A stretch of 64,000 nucleotides of DNA from Dickeya poaceiphila (GCF_007858975.2 NZ_CP042220.2:1488001-1552000); one strand, 5' to 3'; positions 40,878 through 50,624 are shown, counted from the stretch's first letter. Program-made: numbers and translations. Notes: generated from the letters alone by a model not told the origin.

Positions 40878-43836
40878 TATCCGCGTAGCCTTCAGCGCTA
40901 TCGACCGGCTGACCCGCCCGGTCAACGCCGCCCGCCAGAGTGCGGGCGGTTTGTCTGAATCCCTCAAACGCACCCAGGCCGCTATTAAGGATCTGGACAC
41001 TCAGTCCAGGACCTTCAACCGCCTGCGCGACAGCGTACAAAAGACCTCACGCAAGATTGATGAAGCCAGCCGCAGCCTGGACGGGCTGAAAAAGGCCCAG
41101 CAAAACAACACTGTGCTGACCGATAAGCAACGGGAACACATGGCCGCACTGGCCGTCAAACTAGAGCGGCTGAACATCACCCGCGATCAGGAAATGGTCA
41201 AGCTGCGCGCTGCCTCACAAGCGTTGCGCGGTCACGGTGTGTCACTGGTTGGCAGTAATGCCACTATCCAGAGCGCCATCCGGCGTACCGAACAATATAA
41301 CCAGACCCTGGAGCGAGAGCGGCGGCAACTGGCTGCCGTTACGCAGGCACGCGCCCGTTATGAGCGAATGCAGCAGACCGCGGGCAAACTACGTGGTAGC
41401 GGCACGATGGCGGTAGCAGGCGGGGCGGCAGCCGGATACGCAGGCGGGCAGTTTCTGGCCCCGGCGGTTGGGTTTGATGAAGAGATGTCACGCGTTCAGG
41501 CGCTGACCCGGCTGGATAAAGGCGATCAGCAACTGGCGGCCCTGCGGGCGCAGGCCAAAAAGCTCGGCGCGGAAACCGCATTCACCACCCGCGACGCAGC
41601 CAGCGGTCAGGCGTTTCTGGCAATGGCCGGGTTTACGCCGCAGGCCATACAAGCGGCATTGCCAGGTGTGCTGAATATGGCGCTGGCCGGTGGCATGGAG
41701 CTGGGCGAAACCGCTGATATCGGGTCAAACATTCTTTCACAGTTCAATCTGGATGCCAGCCAGATGGATCGCGTGGGTGACGTACTGACCGGCACCTTTA
41801 CCCGTACCAACACCGACCTGTTCAGCCTCGGCGAAACCATGAAATACACCGGCCCGGTGGCGGCCAAGCTGGGGATTAGCCTTGAATATGCGGCGGCGAT
41901 GGCCGGTATGCTGGCGAATAACGGTATTCGCGGCAGTGATGCCGGTACCGCCATGCGTGCCAGCCTGGCCCGTCTGGCTTCACCGCCGAAAGCCGCAGCG
42001 GAAGCATTGAAAGAGCTGGGCGTGTCGGTAGCCGATGCCAAAGGCAAGATGCGGCCAATGCAGGACGTATTACGTGATCTCTACAAAGCTACCAAAAAAT
42101 ACGGCCAGGTCGATCAGGTGTCCTTCTTCAAAGATATTGCCGGGGAAGAGGCCTTTGTCGGTCTGCAAACGCTGGTTCAGTCGGCAGGCAGTGGCAAGCT
42201 GGATAAGTTATTCCAGGAGTTGCTAAAAGCTAAAGGTGAATCGGCGACCGTTGGTAAAAAGATGGCGGATAACCTGGGTGGTGACCTGAAAAACCTCGAC
42301 AGTGCCTGGGAAGGGTTTCGTATTCAGGTTGAAGAAACGGCAGACCGGCCACTGCGCAACCTGACGCAGGGGCTAAGCGATGTGATTACCAACGTGAGCG
42401 GCTGGGTGAAAGAGAATCCCAGGCTGACGCAAACGCTGTTACTGGCTGTCGGCGGTGCGGCGGCATTCGCGGTGGCGATCGGTGGCACCTCACTGGCAAT
42501 CGGTCTGCTGATGGGTCCGCTGGCTAAGCTCCAGCTCGGCTTTTCGCTGCTGCTGGGCGCACGGGGCGTCGGTGGTGCGGTGTCGATGTTTTCCGGGTTA
42601 AGCAGCCTGCTCGGCGGGCCGATGGCACGCATAGGTGGCTGGCTACAGCTTTTCTCTGGCAGCACAGGCCGACTGACCGCGACACTGACCCCGCTGCGTG
42701 GCATGTTACTGGCCGTGTTTACCTCGCCGGTGTCGGCATTGGGTTCACTGGTCAGGGGCGTAGGCGGGCTGTTGTTGCGGCTGAGCGGCCTGCCTGCGCT
42801 ATGGAGCCTGATCACCGGCGCTGTCTCGGTGTTAGGCGGCGTGCTGTCGCTGCTGTTAAGCCCGATCGGATTGATTGGCGCGGCGTTTGTGGCGGCCGGG
42901 CTGCTTATCTGGCGATTCTGGGAGCCTGTCAGAACGTTTTTCAGCGGGATGTTTACCGGCATTGTTATCAGCCTTGGCCCCATTCGGCAGGCATTTACGG
43001 GCCTGGCTCCCGTCTTTGATGTGATTGTGTCGGCCGTGTCGCGCCTGTGGGATCGATTTACGCAGCTTTTTCAGCCTATCCAGACCACAAAGAAGACGCT
43101 GGATGACTGCGCAGTTGCGGGCTACGGTTTCGGCAAGGTGCTGGGGTCGGCACTGGACATGCTGTTATTGCCGCTGCAAAAGCTGATGGAGGGGATCGGC
43201 TGGATTCTGGAAAAGCTCGGTTTAATCCCGTCCGGACTGGATGCGGCGCAGAAAAAAGCCGATCAGTTGAAAGAGCTGACGCCGGAAGGGAAAGACCGAC
43301 TGCAAGGTCTGGTCGCCAACCTGACCGGCGACCTGAAAGAGGCCACCACCGCACCACCACCCGCGCCTAAGCCACCCCTGACCGGGGACAGCGGTACCCA
43401 GCGCCGTTTGCAGAAGATTGCTGACAACACCGGCGGCGTGCTGGAAGAAACCAAAAAGCGCATCGGCCCCGGCGATATCGTTTTCAAAAACCTGCCGAAA
43501 GCGCTGGCTGTGCGTGGCGAATGGCAGGAATCCCGGCTTACTGGCGGCACACCTTCTGCCCCCTCACAGCCTGCGCAGACCATGCAGGCGCTCAGCGACC
43601 GCCCCGCCGTGGTTGCGGCGACACAGCCCGTCAAACAAGCCGACGCGTCCCCGGTCAGTCGTCCGGCGGCCAGAACACCGGCGGCGGGCGGTTTCAATGG
43701 GGAAATTCATATACACCTGCACGGCGTTGAACGGCAGGACGCCCGCGAGCTGGGCCGTATTGTGGCCGATGCAGTCAGTGCCGAACTGGCCCGCCGCGAC
43801 AGGCTTCAGCGTGGCAGTTTCAGAGACAGAGAGTAA
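40864..43836 (+). CDS. T: Tape measure protein T
   Basis: 990 residues from ATG 40864 (a GTG at 40846 is the alternative); P2 gpT has 815. KSLDIRVAFSAIDRLTRPVN begins a long coiled coil (to about 170), followed by the phage tail tape-measure core (GFDEEMSRVQALTRLDK, ATAFTTRDAASGQAFLAMAG-type), hydrophobic stretches between about 510 and 700, and a Pro/Ala-rich C-terminus ending in EIHIHLHGVERQD. It sets tail length; the greater size implies a longer tail than P2. Confidence 0.93.
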   Translation: MKSLDIRVAFSAIDRLTRPVNAARQSAGGLSESLKRTQAAIKDLDTQSRTFNRLRDSVQKTSRKIDEASRSLDGLKKAQQNNTVLTDKQREHMAALAVKLERLNITRDQEMVKLRAASQALRGHGVSLVGSNATIQSAIRRTEQYNQTLERERRQLAAVTQARARYERMQQTAGKLRGSGTMAVAGGAAAGYAGGQFLAPAVGFDEEMSRVQALTRLDKGDQQLAALRAQAKKLGAETAFTTRDAASGQAFLAMAGFTPQAIQAALPGVLNMALAGGMELGETADIGSNILSQFNLDASQMDRVGDVLTGTFTRTNTDLFSLGETMKYTGPVAAKLGISLEYAAAMAGMLANNGIRGSDAGTAMRASLARLASPPKAAAEALKELGVSVADAKGKMRPMQDVLRDLYKATKKYGQVDQVSFFKDIAGEEAFVGLQTLVQSAGSGKLDKLFQELLKAKGESATVGKKMADNLGGDLKNLDSAWEGFRIQVEETADRPLRNLTQGLSDVITNVSGWVKENPRLTQTLLLAVGGAAAFAVAIGGTSLAIGLLMGPLAKLQLGFSLLLGARGVGGAVSMFSGLSSLLGGPMARIGGWLQLFSGSTGRLTATLTPLRGMLLAVFTSPVSALGSLVRGVGGLLLRLSGLPALWSLITGAVSVLGGVLSLLLSPIGLIGAAFVAAGLLIWRFWEPVRTFFSGMFTGIVISLGPIRQAFTGLAPVFDVIVSAVSRLWDRFTQLFQPIQTTKKTLDDCAVAGYGFGKVLGSALDMLLLPLQKLMEGIGWILEKLGLIPSGLDAAQKKADQLKELTPEGKDRLQGLVANLTGDLKEATTAPPPAPKPPLTGDSGTQRRLQKIADNTGGVLEETKKRIGPGDIVFKNLPKALAVRGEWQESRLTGGTPSAPSQPAQTMQALSDRPAVVAATQPVKQADASPVSRPAARTPAAGGFNGEIHIHLHGVERQDARELGRIVADAVSAELARRDRLQRGSFRDRE

Positions 43837-43848
43837 GGAGAAAAACCG

Positions 43849-44358
43849 ATGATGATGGTATACGGGTTGTTTGTGTTTGAGCTGCAAACGCTGCCTTACC
43901 AGCAGCTTCAGCAGTCGCGTGCCTGGCGGCATGTGAAGAATGAGCGGATTAACCGCTCTGCGAAATGGCAATACATCGGTGCCGGTGAAGATCAGATTAC
44001 ACTGAGCGGTGTGCTGTACCCGGAAATTACCGGCGGCGAGGTGTCGTTAACCGCGCTGACTACGCAAGCCTACAGTGGCCGCCCCTGGCCGTTGATTGAC
44101 GGTACCGGGCAGATTTACGGTATGTACGTGCTGACTGGTATGCAGACCACGCGCACAGAGCTGAATCGCTACGGAAAGGCAAAGAAGATTGAGTTTTCGC
44201 TGAGCTTTCAGCGCTGTGATGAAGACCTGCGGGAAAAGCTGCAATCTTCATCCTTTAGCGACATGATGGACAACGCGCGCAGCAGTGCAACCAAAGCGAT
44301 GAACACCGTCAGCACAGCCATGACGGACACCGTCAACACGTTGAAAGGGCTGGTTTAA
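43849..44358 (+). CDS. U: Tail protein U
   Basis: 169 residues. VYGLFVFELQTLPYQQLQQS, WQYIGAGEDQITLSGVLYPE and LIDGTGQIYGMYVLTGMQT are the gpU signature. Last gene of the inverted operon; ends convergent with G. Confidence 0.93.
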   Translation: MMMVYGLFVFELQTLPYQQLQQSRAWRHVKNERINRSAKWQYIGAGEDQITLSGVLYPEITGGEVSLTALTTQAYSGRPWPLIDGTGQIYGMYVLTGMQTTRTELNRYGKAKKIEFSLSFQRCDEDLREKLQSSSFSDMMDNARSSATKAMNTVSTAMTDTVNTLKGLV

Positions 44359-44380
44359 CGGCCCTGTCGAAGCAGGGCCG
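44359..44380. terminator. Hairpin between convergent U and G
   Basis: CGGCCCTG-TCGAAG-CAGGGCCG, 8 bp, fills the 28-base gap between the U stop and the G stop. No T run, but it is symmetric and at the meeting point of two operons, so a shared stop or mRNA 3' end is likely. Confidence 0.5.
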
Positions 44381-44386
44381 GGCAGA

Positions 44387-45010
44387 TCAGGTAGAAGGGA
44401 TTTCCGGCCAGTCGATATCTGTGGCGGCGGATGTATCAATGCGGCTTAATTGCACCAGATAGGTTTTCCACGTCTTCAGCGCCGCTTGCTCTACGTCAGT
44501 TGCTATCCCCAGTTCCACGGCGTAACTCAGTTCAGTGATCCGCGCCGTTGCTGTTGCTTTTCGTGCCGCCTGTTCCTGCTGCGCTGCGGCCACGGCTGCG
44601 GCGTGTTGGGCTGCAACATCAGTTACCCAGATTTCGCCATTCCATTTATCGAATGCAGTCGAGGGGGAAAACAGCGTCAACCCGTCAGGCAATTCACCGA
44701 GAGCTGTCACTGTCTGCGGTTGACCATCCGCCGTGCGGTACGCCGTTTTGCCGCGCAGGTCCGGTACATGCTCCCATCCCGCACCATCAGCGCTACGCCG
44801 TAAAGCTTGCCCCGCAGCTGGCAGATCAGGCGTGTCAGCATAACTATCGGCTGGTAACCCCGTGCCGACCATCATGTATTCATAACTCGCGCCAGTATAT
44901 TCACGCGTCTGCTGATCAACGTGATAAACAGTCAGCCATCCTGCGCATTCTGCCAACCCACTTTTTCCCATGCGGGCACTCTGTACAGCAACAGAATATT
45001 TCTCACTCAT
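44387..45010 (-). CDS. G: Tail fibre assembly protein G
   Basis: 207 residues. LAECAGWLTVYHVDQQTREY, VGTGLPADSYADTPDLPA and FDKWNGEIWVTD match Tfa-type fibre chaperones; the Ala-rich helical end is usual. It overlaps H by one base and is related to the Tfa of the left prophage (30637-31227). Confidence 0.88.
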   Translation of the reverse strand: MSEKYSVAVQSARMGKSGLAECAGWLTVYHVDQQTREYTGASYEYMMVGTGLPADSYADTPDLPAAGQALRRSADGAGWEHVPDLRGKTAYRTADGQPQTVTALGELPDGLTLFSPSTAFDKWNGEIWVTDVAAQHAAAVAAAQQEQAARKATATARITELSYAVELGIATDVEQAALKTWKTYLVQLSRIDTSAATDIDWPEIPST

Positions 45011-46788
45011 TATGCAGCTCTCACGATGTAGTTGAATGCGATATTTCTGGGTCGGGTTTCTGCGCCTCCCGCGGCGCCAGTTGCCGCAGGATTGTAGTTG
45101 TCAACGCCGGGAGCACCGCCGCTAGAGCCGTCTCCGTACCCTTCGATTACCCCGGTTGCTGGTCCAGTTATTCCACCATCATGCGTATGCAACTGTATCG
45201 ATTGAGTCTGTGCGCTCAGTATCGCTCGACCCGCATCCACCCCACGCCCATCATCCCAGCCGCGAATAAATTCGCCGCGCAGATCCGGCAGCACACCCGA
45301 TGGGTAGACCTGCGCCAGCCGTGGATAGCGGTTTTTATCAAACGCTTGGCCGTTACATTTCAGCCAGCCCGACGGGGCGGTCACTTGCGGCCACGGCAGT
45401 GGGATGCCGGTTAGCTCAGATACAGAAATAGCCCCAATATCCGCAGGCGATGGCCTGAATCCGGTGGTGTAAATCTGCTCCCAGTCATGCTCAAAGCCCC
45501 TGCTATCGCGGGACGTCCGATAACTCAACCCACCGTTACCGTAATGCGCAGCAAACTGAAGGGCACTACAACTCGCATCTGGTCCGTGAAAATGCAAAAC
45601 AGCATCTGTATGTGACCCGACATCTGCCTTATAAAACCCGCTTTTGGCATCCCACGGCACATCGAAATTCTGCACTGTACCCGTAAAATCCAGTACAAAG
45701 GCGTTATCAGTGAGCGCGTTATGCACAAATGCAGTTGTCGCTAACTGGGATGAGTTATTCCCGGAATTTACTGTTGGCGCGGTAGGCACTCCCGTCAGCG
45801 CCGGGCTTGCAATCGGCGCATACGATTTAATTGACTGATTAAACTCGGCAACAGAGAGCGCCCCAATATCCGCAGGTGATGGCCTGAATCCGGTGGTGTA
45901 AATCTGCTCCCAGTCATGCTCAAAACCCTTGTCATCGCGGGACGTCCGATAACTCAGCCCACCGTTACCGTAACGCGCAGCAAACTGAAGGGCGGTACAA
46001 CTCGACGCTGAGCCGTGAAAATGCAACACGGCCTGTGAATACGACCCTAAATAGGCCTCATAGAATCCGCTTTTGGCATCCCACGGCACATCCCATCCAG
46101 TCGCCCTGCTCGTAAAATCCAGCGCGAAGGCGTTATCAGCGATCGCGTTATGCACAAATGCGGTTGTCGCTAACTGGGATGAGTTATTCCCGGAATTTAC
46201 TGTTGGCGCGGTAGGCACCCCCGTCAGCGCCGGGCTTGCAATCGGCGCATACTGCTTATGCGGATTCGCGTCATTCACATGGCTGGCCATCGTCCCATCG
46301 GCATGGGCTTTCGCCTCAACCGCCTTGTCATCAACCGACTTACGCGTTGCCAGCACCACCGACGGGTCGATTTTCAGCGTTACCGCGTCAGTGCTGCTGA
46401 CAATCAAAATCATGCGCACCGTCTGCACCCGGCCAGAGCCTTCCTGTAATTTCGGCTTGTAGGTTTCCGGGCAGTTGGCGACGGCAATCAGATTGCCATT
46501 GGCGTCGTACAGGCCGATCTCACGTATCCACCAGCCGCCTTCATCTTCTGGGATCACCTGCTCAGCGATGATCTGACCGGGGTTTGCCGGGTCAACATTC
46601 AGCGAATTAAGTGGTGCCCGGCGGCGCTCATTCACCAGTTTTGTTTGCGCCGGGTCGGGAGTTGGCAACGTGCCGCTGCCATCGCCAAGCGCCATTTGTG
46701 TAATCGATAGTTGCCGTCCCAGCGCGGTGGCGTTCGCCAGCAGTGCCGCGCCGGTGTTTGTCAGCAAGGCAAAATATTTTGTCGTCAT
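45010..46788 (-). CDS. H: Tail fibre protein H with duplicated module
   Basis: 592 residues. The first 165 are the P2-type fibre base (KYFALLTNTGAALLANATAL, GGWWIREIGLYDANGNLIAV). Then a module of about 145 residues occurs twice in tandem, each beginning YAPIASPALTGVPTAPTVNS, with VPWDAKSGFY and HDWEQIYTTGFRPSPADIGA, differing mainly at short internal stretches. The collar-like end IPLPWPQVTAPSGWLKCNGQ, DLRGEFIRGWDDGRGVDAGR matches the left prophage fibre. Repeat number and tip variation would change host recognition. Confidence 0.9.
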   Translation of the reverse strand: MTTKYFALLTNTGAALLANATALGRQLSITQMALGDGSGTLPTPDPAQTKLVNERRRAPLNSLNVDPANPGQIIAEQVIPEDEGGWWIREIGLYDANGNLIAVANCPETYKPKLQEGSGRVQTVRMILIVSSTDAVTLKIDPSVVLATRKSVDDKAVEAKAHADGTMASHVNDANPHKQYAPIASPALTGVPTAPTVNSGNNSSQLATTAFVHNAIADNAFALDFTSRATGWDVPWDAKSGFYEAYLGSYSQAVLHFHGSASSCTALQFAARYGNGGLSYRTSRDDKGFEHDWEQIYTTGFRPSPADIGALSVAEFNQSIKSYAPIASPALTGVPTAPTVNSGNNSSQLATTAFVHNALTDNAFVLDFTGTVQNFDVPWDAKSGFYKADVGSHTDAVLHFHGPDASCSALQFAAHYGNGGLSYRTSRDSRGFEHDWEQIYTTGFRPSPADIGAISVSELTGIPLPWPQVTAPSGWLKCNGQAFDKNRYPRLAQVYPSGVLPDLRGEFIRGWDDGRGVDAGRAILSAQTQSIQLHTHDGGITGPATGVIEGYGDGSSGGAPGVDNYNPAATGAAGGAETRPRNIAFNYIVRAA

Positions 46789-47393
46789 GCATTCACGCTC
46801 ACGTTATCAGAAAGATGTATCGCACCGCCGCACTTGTCAGCGCCGCTGATCGTAATGGTTTCGGGAAAGTAGGGGTAAACGGTAAGTGCATCGCCACTGT
46901 ACTGACCAGCAGCCAGCGGGATATCACCCGCGCAGTCCATAACGATATTTAGCCCCAGCAAGTGGCGACTTACCGGTTTGGCGTCGGCAATCAGGCGCTC
47001 CAGCTCCAGATAGGTTTCCTCAGTGATGCCAGCATCCTGCACGCCGATATCCAGCCGGAAGGTGCCCGGCTGGCCGCCGGTCTGCCACCACTCCGTGATC
47101 CGAATCAGATAGCCGAACGGCTCCACTACCCGGCGCAATGCCGCGAGGGTGCCCTTCTGGCGGTGTACCAGCCAGGCCGCCTTGATCACCTGGCGCTTGG
47201 TCTGTTCTGACCAGCGTTTATCCCAGCGATCAACCGACAGCGCCCAGGCGAGGTACGGCAGTAATTGTGCCGGGCAGCGCTCAGCGTCCCATAACGTATC
47301 CAGACAGACCGCTATCTCACTCAGGCGCAGGGTGGAGTTAGCGACGTTGCGCATAAAGTCGCTGGCTGATGGGGGTAGCAGACTGTTACTCAT
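46785..47393 (-). CDS. I: Baseplate wedge protein I
   Basis: 202 residues. NSLLPPSASDFMRNVANSTL, PYLAWALSVDRWDKRWSEQT and VHRQKGTLAALRRVVEPFGY are typical of gpI. It overlaps H and J by 4 and 8 bases. Confidence 0.93.
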   Translation of the reverse strand: MSNSLLPPSASDFMRNVANSTLRLSEIAVCLDTLWDAERCPAQLLPYLAWALSVDRWDKRWSEQTKRQVIKAAWLVHRQKGTLAALRRVVEPFGYLIRITEWWQTGGQPGTFRLDIGVQDAGITEETYLELERLIADAKPVSRHLLGLNIVMDCAGDIPLAAGQYSGDALTVYPYFPETITISGADKCGGAIHLSDNVSVNA

Positions 47394-48282
47394 CGCTGCC
47401 GCCCTCGGTGACCGTGAACCCGGTGCAGTACGCCGCCTGCGTGTCGCTGATCACGATGTCCTGCGCCGGTTCCAGCAGTTCAACGCGTTGCACCCCTTGC
47501 ACATGCAGCGCCGCCATGATGGCCGAGCGAGCCACATCGCGCCCGATGCGCCCCTGCGTACCGAGCCATGACGTTAACGCCTGCTGTGCGGCCTGCTGGA
47601 TCGGCTCCGATTCCGGCCCCGGATAGCGGTACAACACCGCCGTAATGGCATAGCGCACAATCCCGGCGCTTTGCACCGTCAGGCGGTCACCAACCGGGCG
47701 TTTATCATCGGTGGACAGCGCGGCATCGACAGCCGCCAGCAAGTCAGCCGAAGCGCTGCCATCACCCTCGGTGGATAACACCGACACCACCACTACCGCC
47801 GGGGACGGGCTGATCGCCTTGGCATCCGCTACCTTGCCGCTGGCACTTTTGGCGAAATACTCATACGCACCGGTTGGCCCCGCCACGCTCAGCCCGTCAA
47901 AAGCTGCCTGCGCCCGTAAACGTAGCGCGCTGTCACCTTCCATCACGGCATCGGCGGTGTCAGTCGCTTCGGTAATGGTTAGTCGCTGGGTGTTCAGGTT
48001 GGCCGCCAGATTATCCAAATCGGATGACACGGCATGACTAAGCAGGCAGGCTTCCGCGCCTTCGTTAATCCGCTGGCGTAGCATCATTTCCCGGTAGGCG
48101 ATCACCTGCGCTATCACGGTTAACGGCTCGGACTCCAGCGACAGCGCAGCGGTCACAGACGCCTGCTGAGCGGCCGGAAAGGCGGTAATCATCACCGCTT
48201 TCACGTCCTGAAGGATGACTTCGAAGTCCAGCACTTCAATGATCTGCGGCTGGGGTAACTGCGATAAATCAACCGTCGCCAT
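47386..48282 (-). CDS. J: Baseplate protein J
   Basis: 298 residues from ATG 48282 (a GTG lies one codon earlier); P2 J has 302. ATVDLSQLPQPQIIEVLDFE, AYREMMLRQRINEGAEACLL and AGPTGAYEYFAKSASGKVAD are conserved. Forms the baseplate wedge with I and W. Confidence 0.93.
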   Translation of the reverse strand: MATVDLSQLPQPQIIEVLDFEVILQDVKAVMITAFPAAQQASVTAALSLESEPLTVIAQVIAYREMMLRQRINEGAEACLLSHAVSSDLDNLAANLNTQRLTITEATDTADAVMEGDSALRLRAQAAFDGLSVAGPTGAYEYFAKSASGKVADAKAISPSPAVVVVSVLSTEGDGSASADLLAAVDAALSTDDKRPVGDRLTVQSAGIVRYAITAVLYRYPGPESEPIQQAAQQALTSWLGTQGRIGRDVARSAIMAALHVQGVQRVELLEPAQDIVISDTQAAYCTGFTVTEGGSDE

Positions 48283-48637
48283 CACCGTGACTCCTGAGCG
48301 TAAGGGTAGAGCTGGCCGCCTGCATCGTTTCGGTAATCAACCCTGATAACTCCGCTTCCACCGTTCCCGATGCTGAATAACGAATATCGACGGCATTCAG
48401 CGAGATACGCGGCTCCCAGCGCGTCAGGGCGATAACGGCAGCACTCATCAACTGAAGCCGCGTCACAGCGTTCTGCGGCGCATCCAACAGGTCAGGGATC
48501 AGGCTGCCGTAATCCCGGCGCATCACCCTGGATGCCAGCGGCGTAGTCAGAATGTCGCGCACTGACTGCCAGAGCTGATCTGCATCGGTCAGGGTGCCGG
48601 TACCATGCGGATTCATGCCGGTATAGGTCGCGGTCAT
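48269..48637 (-). CDS. W: Baseplate protein W (gp25-like)
   Basis: 122 residues. GMNPHGTGTLTDADQLWQSV, TPLASRVMRRDYGSLIPDLL and RWEPRISLNAVDI are the gp25-like lysozyme-fold baseplate motifs. Overlaps J and V. Confidence 0.92.
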   Translation of the reverse strand: MTATYTGMNPHGTGTLTDADQLWQSVRDILTTPLASRVMRRDYGSLIPDLLDAPQNAVTRLQLMSAAVIALTRWEPRISLNAVDIRYSASGTVEAELSGLITETMQAASSTLTLRSHGDGDG

Positions 48638-49215
48638 TGTGTGCCACTCGTCCAGCTACCGCCGGGCTGAATGCCACCGTGGCGATGGCTATCCACCTGA
48701 ACGCCGTTAGAGGTCATCGCGCCGCCAGAATGCGCCACGTTACCGGCCAGGGTGCCGCCGTGGGTGATCTCGACGGTGCGGGCCTTCAGGTGCTGAGTGC
48801 ATTCCACCACCGGCGTGCTCAGTGTGACGCTGACCGAGGCCACCACGTTGACGGTTTTCATGCCGGTGGCTTCCAGCGCACCGGCCACGGCGTCATACCG
48901 AAACCGGGCACCGTCCGGCGCGGTGATCACAATTTCCTTCAGGCTGCTGCCCGGTGCCGGGTGGGCCTCGCTGAAAAGGCTACCGAGAATCACGGCGGTT
49001 TCCGGGTTACCGCCAAGGCACCCCAGCAACACCTGTTCCCCGACAGCAGGCGGGAACCAGACGTTAAACGCCCCGGCGCGTGTGGTGTTCCAGCGTAGCC
49101 AGTCGGTGAGCAATTCACCGCTCTTAACGCGCACTCGCCAGCTTTCCGGGTCAACCGCCGTGACAACGCCGACACGCAACAGGTTTTCCAGTAATCGCAT
49201 CAGTTCAGCACTCAT
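48634..49215 (-). CDS. V: Baseplate spike V
   Basis: 193 residues. The OB domain (VGVVTAVDPESWRVRVKSGE, WFPPAVGEQVLLGCLGGNPE) is followed by a beta helix (VEITHGGTLAGNVAHSGGAM) and a His-x-His tip (DSHRHGGIQPGGSW) that should bind iron. Membrane-piercing spike of the P2 tail. Confidence 0.93.
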   Translation of the reverse strand: MSAELMRLLENLLRVGVVTAVDPESWRVRVKSGELLTDWLRWNTTRAGAFNVWFPPAVGEQVLLGCLGGNPETAVILGSLFSEAHPAPGSSLKEIVITAPDGARFRYDAVAGALEATGMKTVNVVASVSVTLSTPVVECTQHLKARTVEITHGGTLAGNVAHSGGAMTSNGVQVDSHRHGGIQPGGSWTSGTQ

Positions 49216-49850
49216 GTGGCGGCACTCCCCAGACTGTTGATCACCGTTTCATGGATCAGTCGCTCATCAGCCGGGGAGATCCCCAGCAGTTCGCGCACCG
49301 GGTAGCGGGCAAAGGCACCCGGCCCGACCTTGTCACGCTCGCCATACTGATGCACGCGAGCGATACGGGCGGCGATACCATCAAAGCCGACGCTGGCCCC
49401 TTCGGTATCGGCCTGCATTTTGAGAAAACGATAACCGCGCAGGCGCTGAAACATCGGGGTTGTCTTGCTGGTCGTGCGGCGCACTGCCTGCGTGTTGATC
49501 TCGATATAACGCTCAATATCACTGCGGTAAAACGTGCGGATGGCGTTGCGGTCTTCATCAAAGCCGGTGATCGTGCGGCCGTGTTTTCCCCGGCCACCGT
49601 GCCAGTTTTTCAGGTGGCGCACCTGACCTTCCCAGACAAAAATCATTCCCTGCTGCGAGCGCAACACCTTGCGGCGGCGGGTCGCATAGGCCGAGCCGTC
49701 CGGGTTCCTCTGCGCCCTGATGCGCTGCTGCTGACTGCGGCGTAGTGCCTGCCCGACCTGACGGGCTGTTTTCAGCCGCCCGGCGGGTGACAGGCCGGAA
49801 AGGATGTCATCAAACACCTGATCCAGTGCGTGAAACAGTTTATCCGTCAT
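49212..49850 (-). CDS. S: Tail completion protein S
   Basis: 212 residues. LRRSQQQRIRAQRNPDGSAY, YEPRK-like basic core and HQYGERDKVGPGAFARYPVR-ELLGIS are the gpS/virion morphogenesis motifs. It overlaps R and V by 4 bases each. Confidence 0.9.
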   Translation of the reverse strand: MTDKLFHALDQVFDDILSGLSPAGRLKTARQVGQALRRSQQQRIRAQRNPDGSAYATRRRKVLRSQQGMIFVWEGQVRHLKNWHGGRGKHGRTITGFDEDRNAIRTFYRSDIERYIEINTQAVRRTTSKTTPMFQRLRGYRFLKMQADTEGASVGFDGIAARIARVHQYGERDKVGPGAFARYPVRELLGISPADERLIHETVINSLGSAAT

Positions 49851-50305
49851 GTCGCTGTCTCCCCGGTGGCATCGTCAAGCACCGCATCCCATACCCCGCC
49901 GGTGAGGCGCGGACGAGGCTCAGGCAGGTGTTCGGCACGCAGGATGCCGTTATCGTCCCGCGTGACCTTAACCCGCTCGCGCACCGGGATTTCAAACAGA
50001 ATATCGGCGCTGTCGTCGTTGTTGATAAGCGTGGTGAATTTCACCTCGCGGTTCTTTTGCGGGTTCAGCAACAGGTCGGGCTGGTTCTGCCACAGCCAGG
50101 CCATTAACGGTAAGGTGAAATCGTCGATATCACCGGTGAAGTTCATCACAAACAGCACCAGCGAGTAGCGGTACAGAAACGACGGCGTTTCCCCGGTGGT
50201 TTCAATACCGCCTTCTTCCACAAATACCGTGAAGGCTTCCGGGTTGGCCCGGCACCAGGTATTGGATGCCGTCAGCGCATCACGCAGCGAATCGGTTTTC
50301 AGCAT
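49847..50305 (-). CDS. R: Tail completion protein R
   Basis: 152 residues from ATG 50305 (MLKTDSLRDALT), matching P2 gpR and with AGGGG 7 bases upstream; ATG 50309-50311 is an alternative. YSLVLFVMNFTGDIDDFTLP and MAWLWQNQPDLLLNPQKNRE are conserved. Tail terminator role. Confidence 0.88.
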   Translation of the reverse strand: MLKTDSLRDALTASNTWCRANPEAFTVFVEEGGIETTGETPSFLYRYSLVLFVMNFTGDIDDFTLPLMAWLWQNQPDLLLNPQKNREVKFTTLINNDDSADILFEIPVRERVKVTRDDNGILRAEHLPEPRPRLTGGVWDAVLDDATGETAT

Positions 50306-50315
50306 GAGCATTCCC

Positions 50316-50624
50316 CTATGGTGTGGCGGCGGCGTCCTTCAGGCGCTGAAGACGACGCAGGTATAAATCGTTGATGGCGGCCTTGTCTGCATTGCAGGTG
50401 TCCAGCGCATCCAACAGCTGATCACTCCAAAGCGCGACCGCGCCCCAGGTCACCGGTGTTTTCAGTACGGGCGTCGGTGTGGGTGCCGTCAGGCTGGGCG
50501 GTACCGGGTCGTGCAGTATCTGCACGCTGGACGGCGGCGCGTTTTTGCAGGCTGTCGCTGACAGCAACAGGCACCACAGTGTTAGCGCACGTATCGGGCT
50601 GCATCCCCTCACGCATCTTTTCAC
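50316..50624 (-). CDS. lysC: Rz1-type outer-membrane spanin, embedded in lysB
   Basis: About 102 residues from GTG 50624 (a GTG at 50612 is an alternative). ALTLWCLLLSATAC is a lipoprotein signal with Cys as lipidation site, followed by a Pro-rich short chain (PPSSVQILHDPVPPSL) typical of Rz1. Most of it lies in another frame within the Rz-like gene, the classic overlapping spanin pair. The C-terminal extension is longer than usual. Confidence 0.75.
   Translation of the reverse strand: MKRCVRGCSPIRALTLWCLLLSATACKNAPPSSVQILHDPVPPSLTAPTPTPVLKTPVTWGAVALWSDQLLDALDTCNADKAAINDLYLRRLQRLKDAAATP

Noticed and set aside
38513..44386. Gin/Hin-type crossover sites explaining the inverted F operon
   Set aside because: No matching 26-bp invertase sites or long inverted repeats could be found at the two junctions, and no invertase gene is in the window.
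44548..45414. 288-residue plus-strand frame opposite G and H
   Set aside because: Antisense to clear fibre and chaperone genes; composition is that of a shadow frame.
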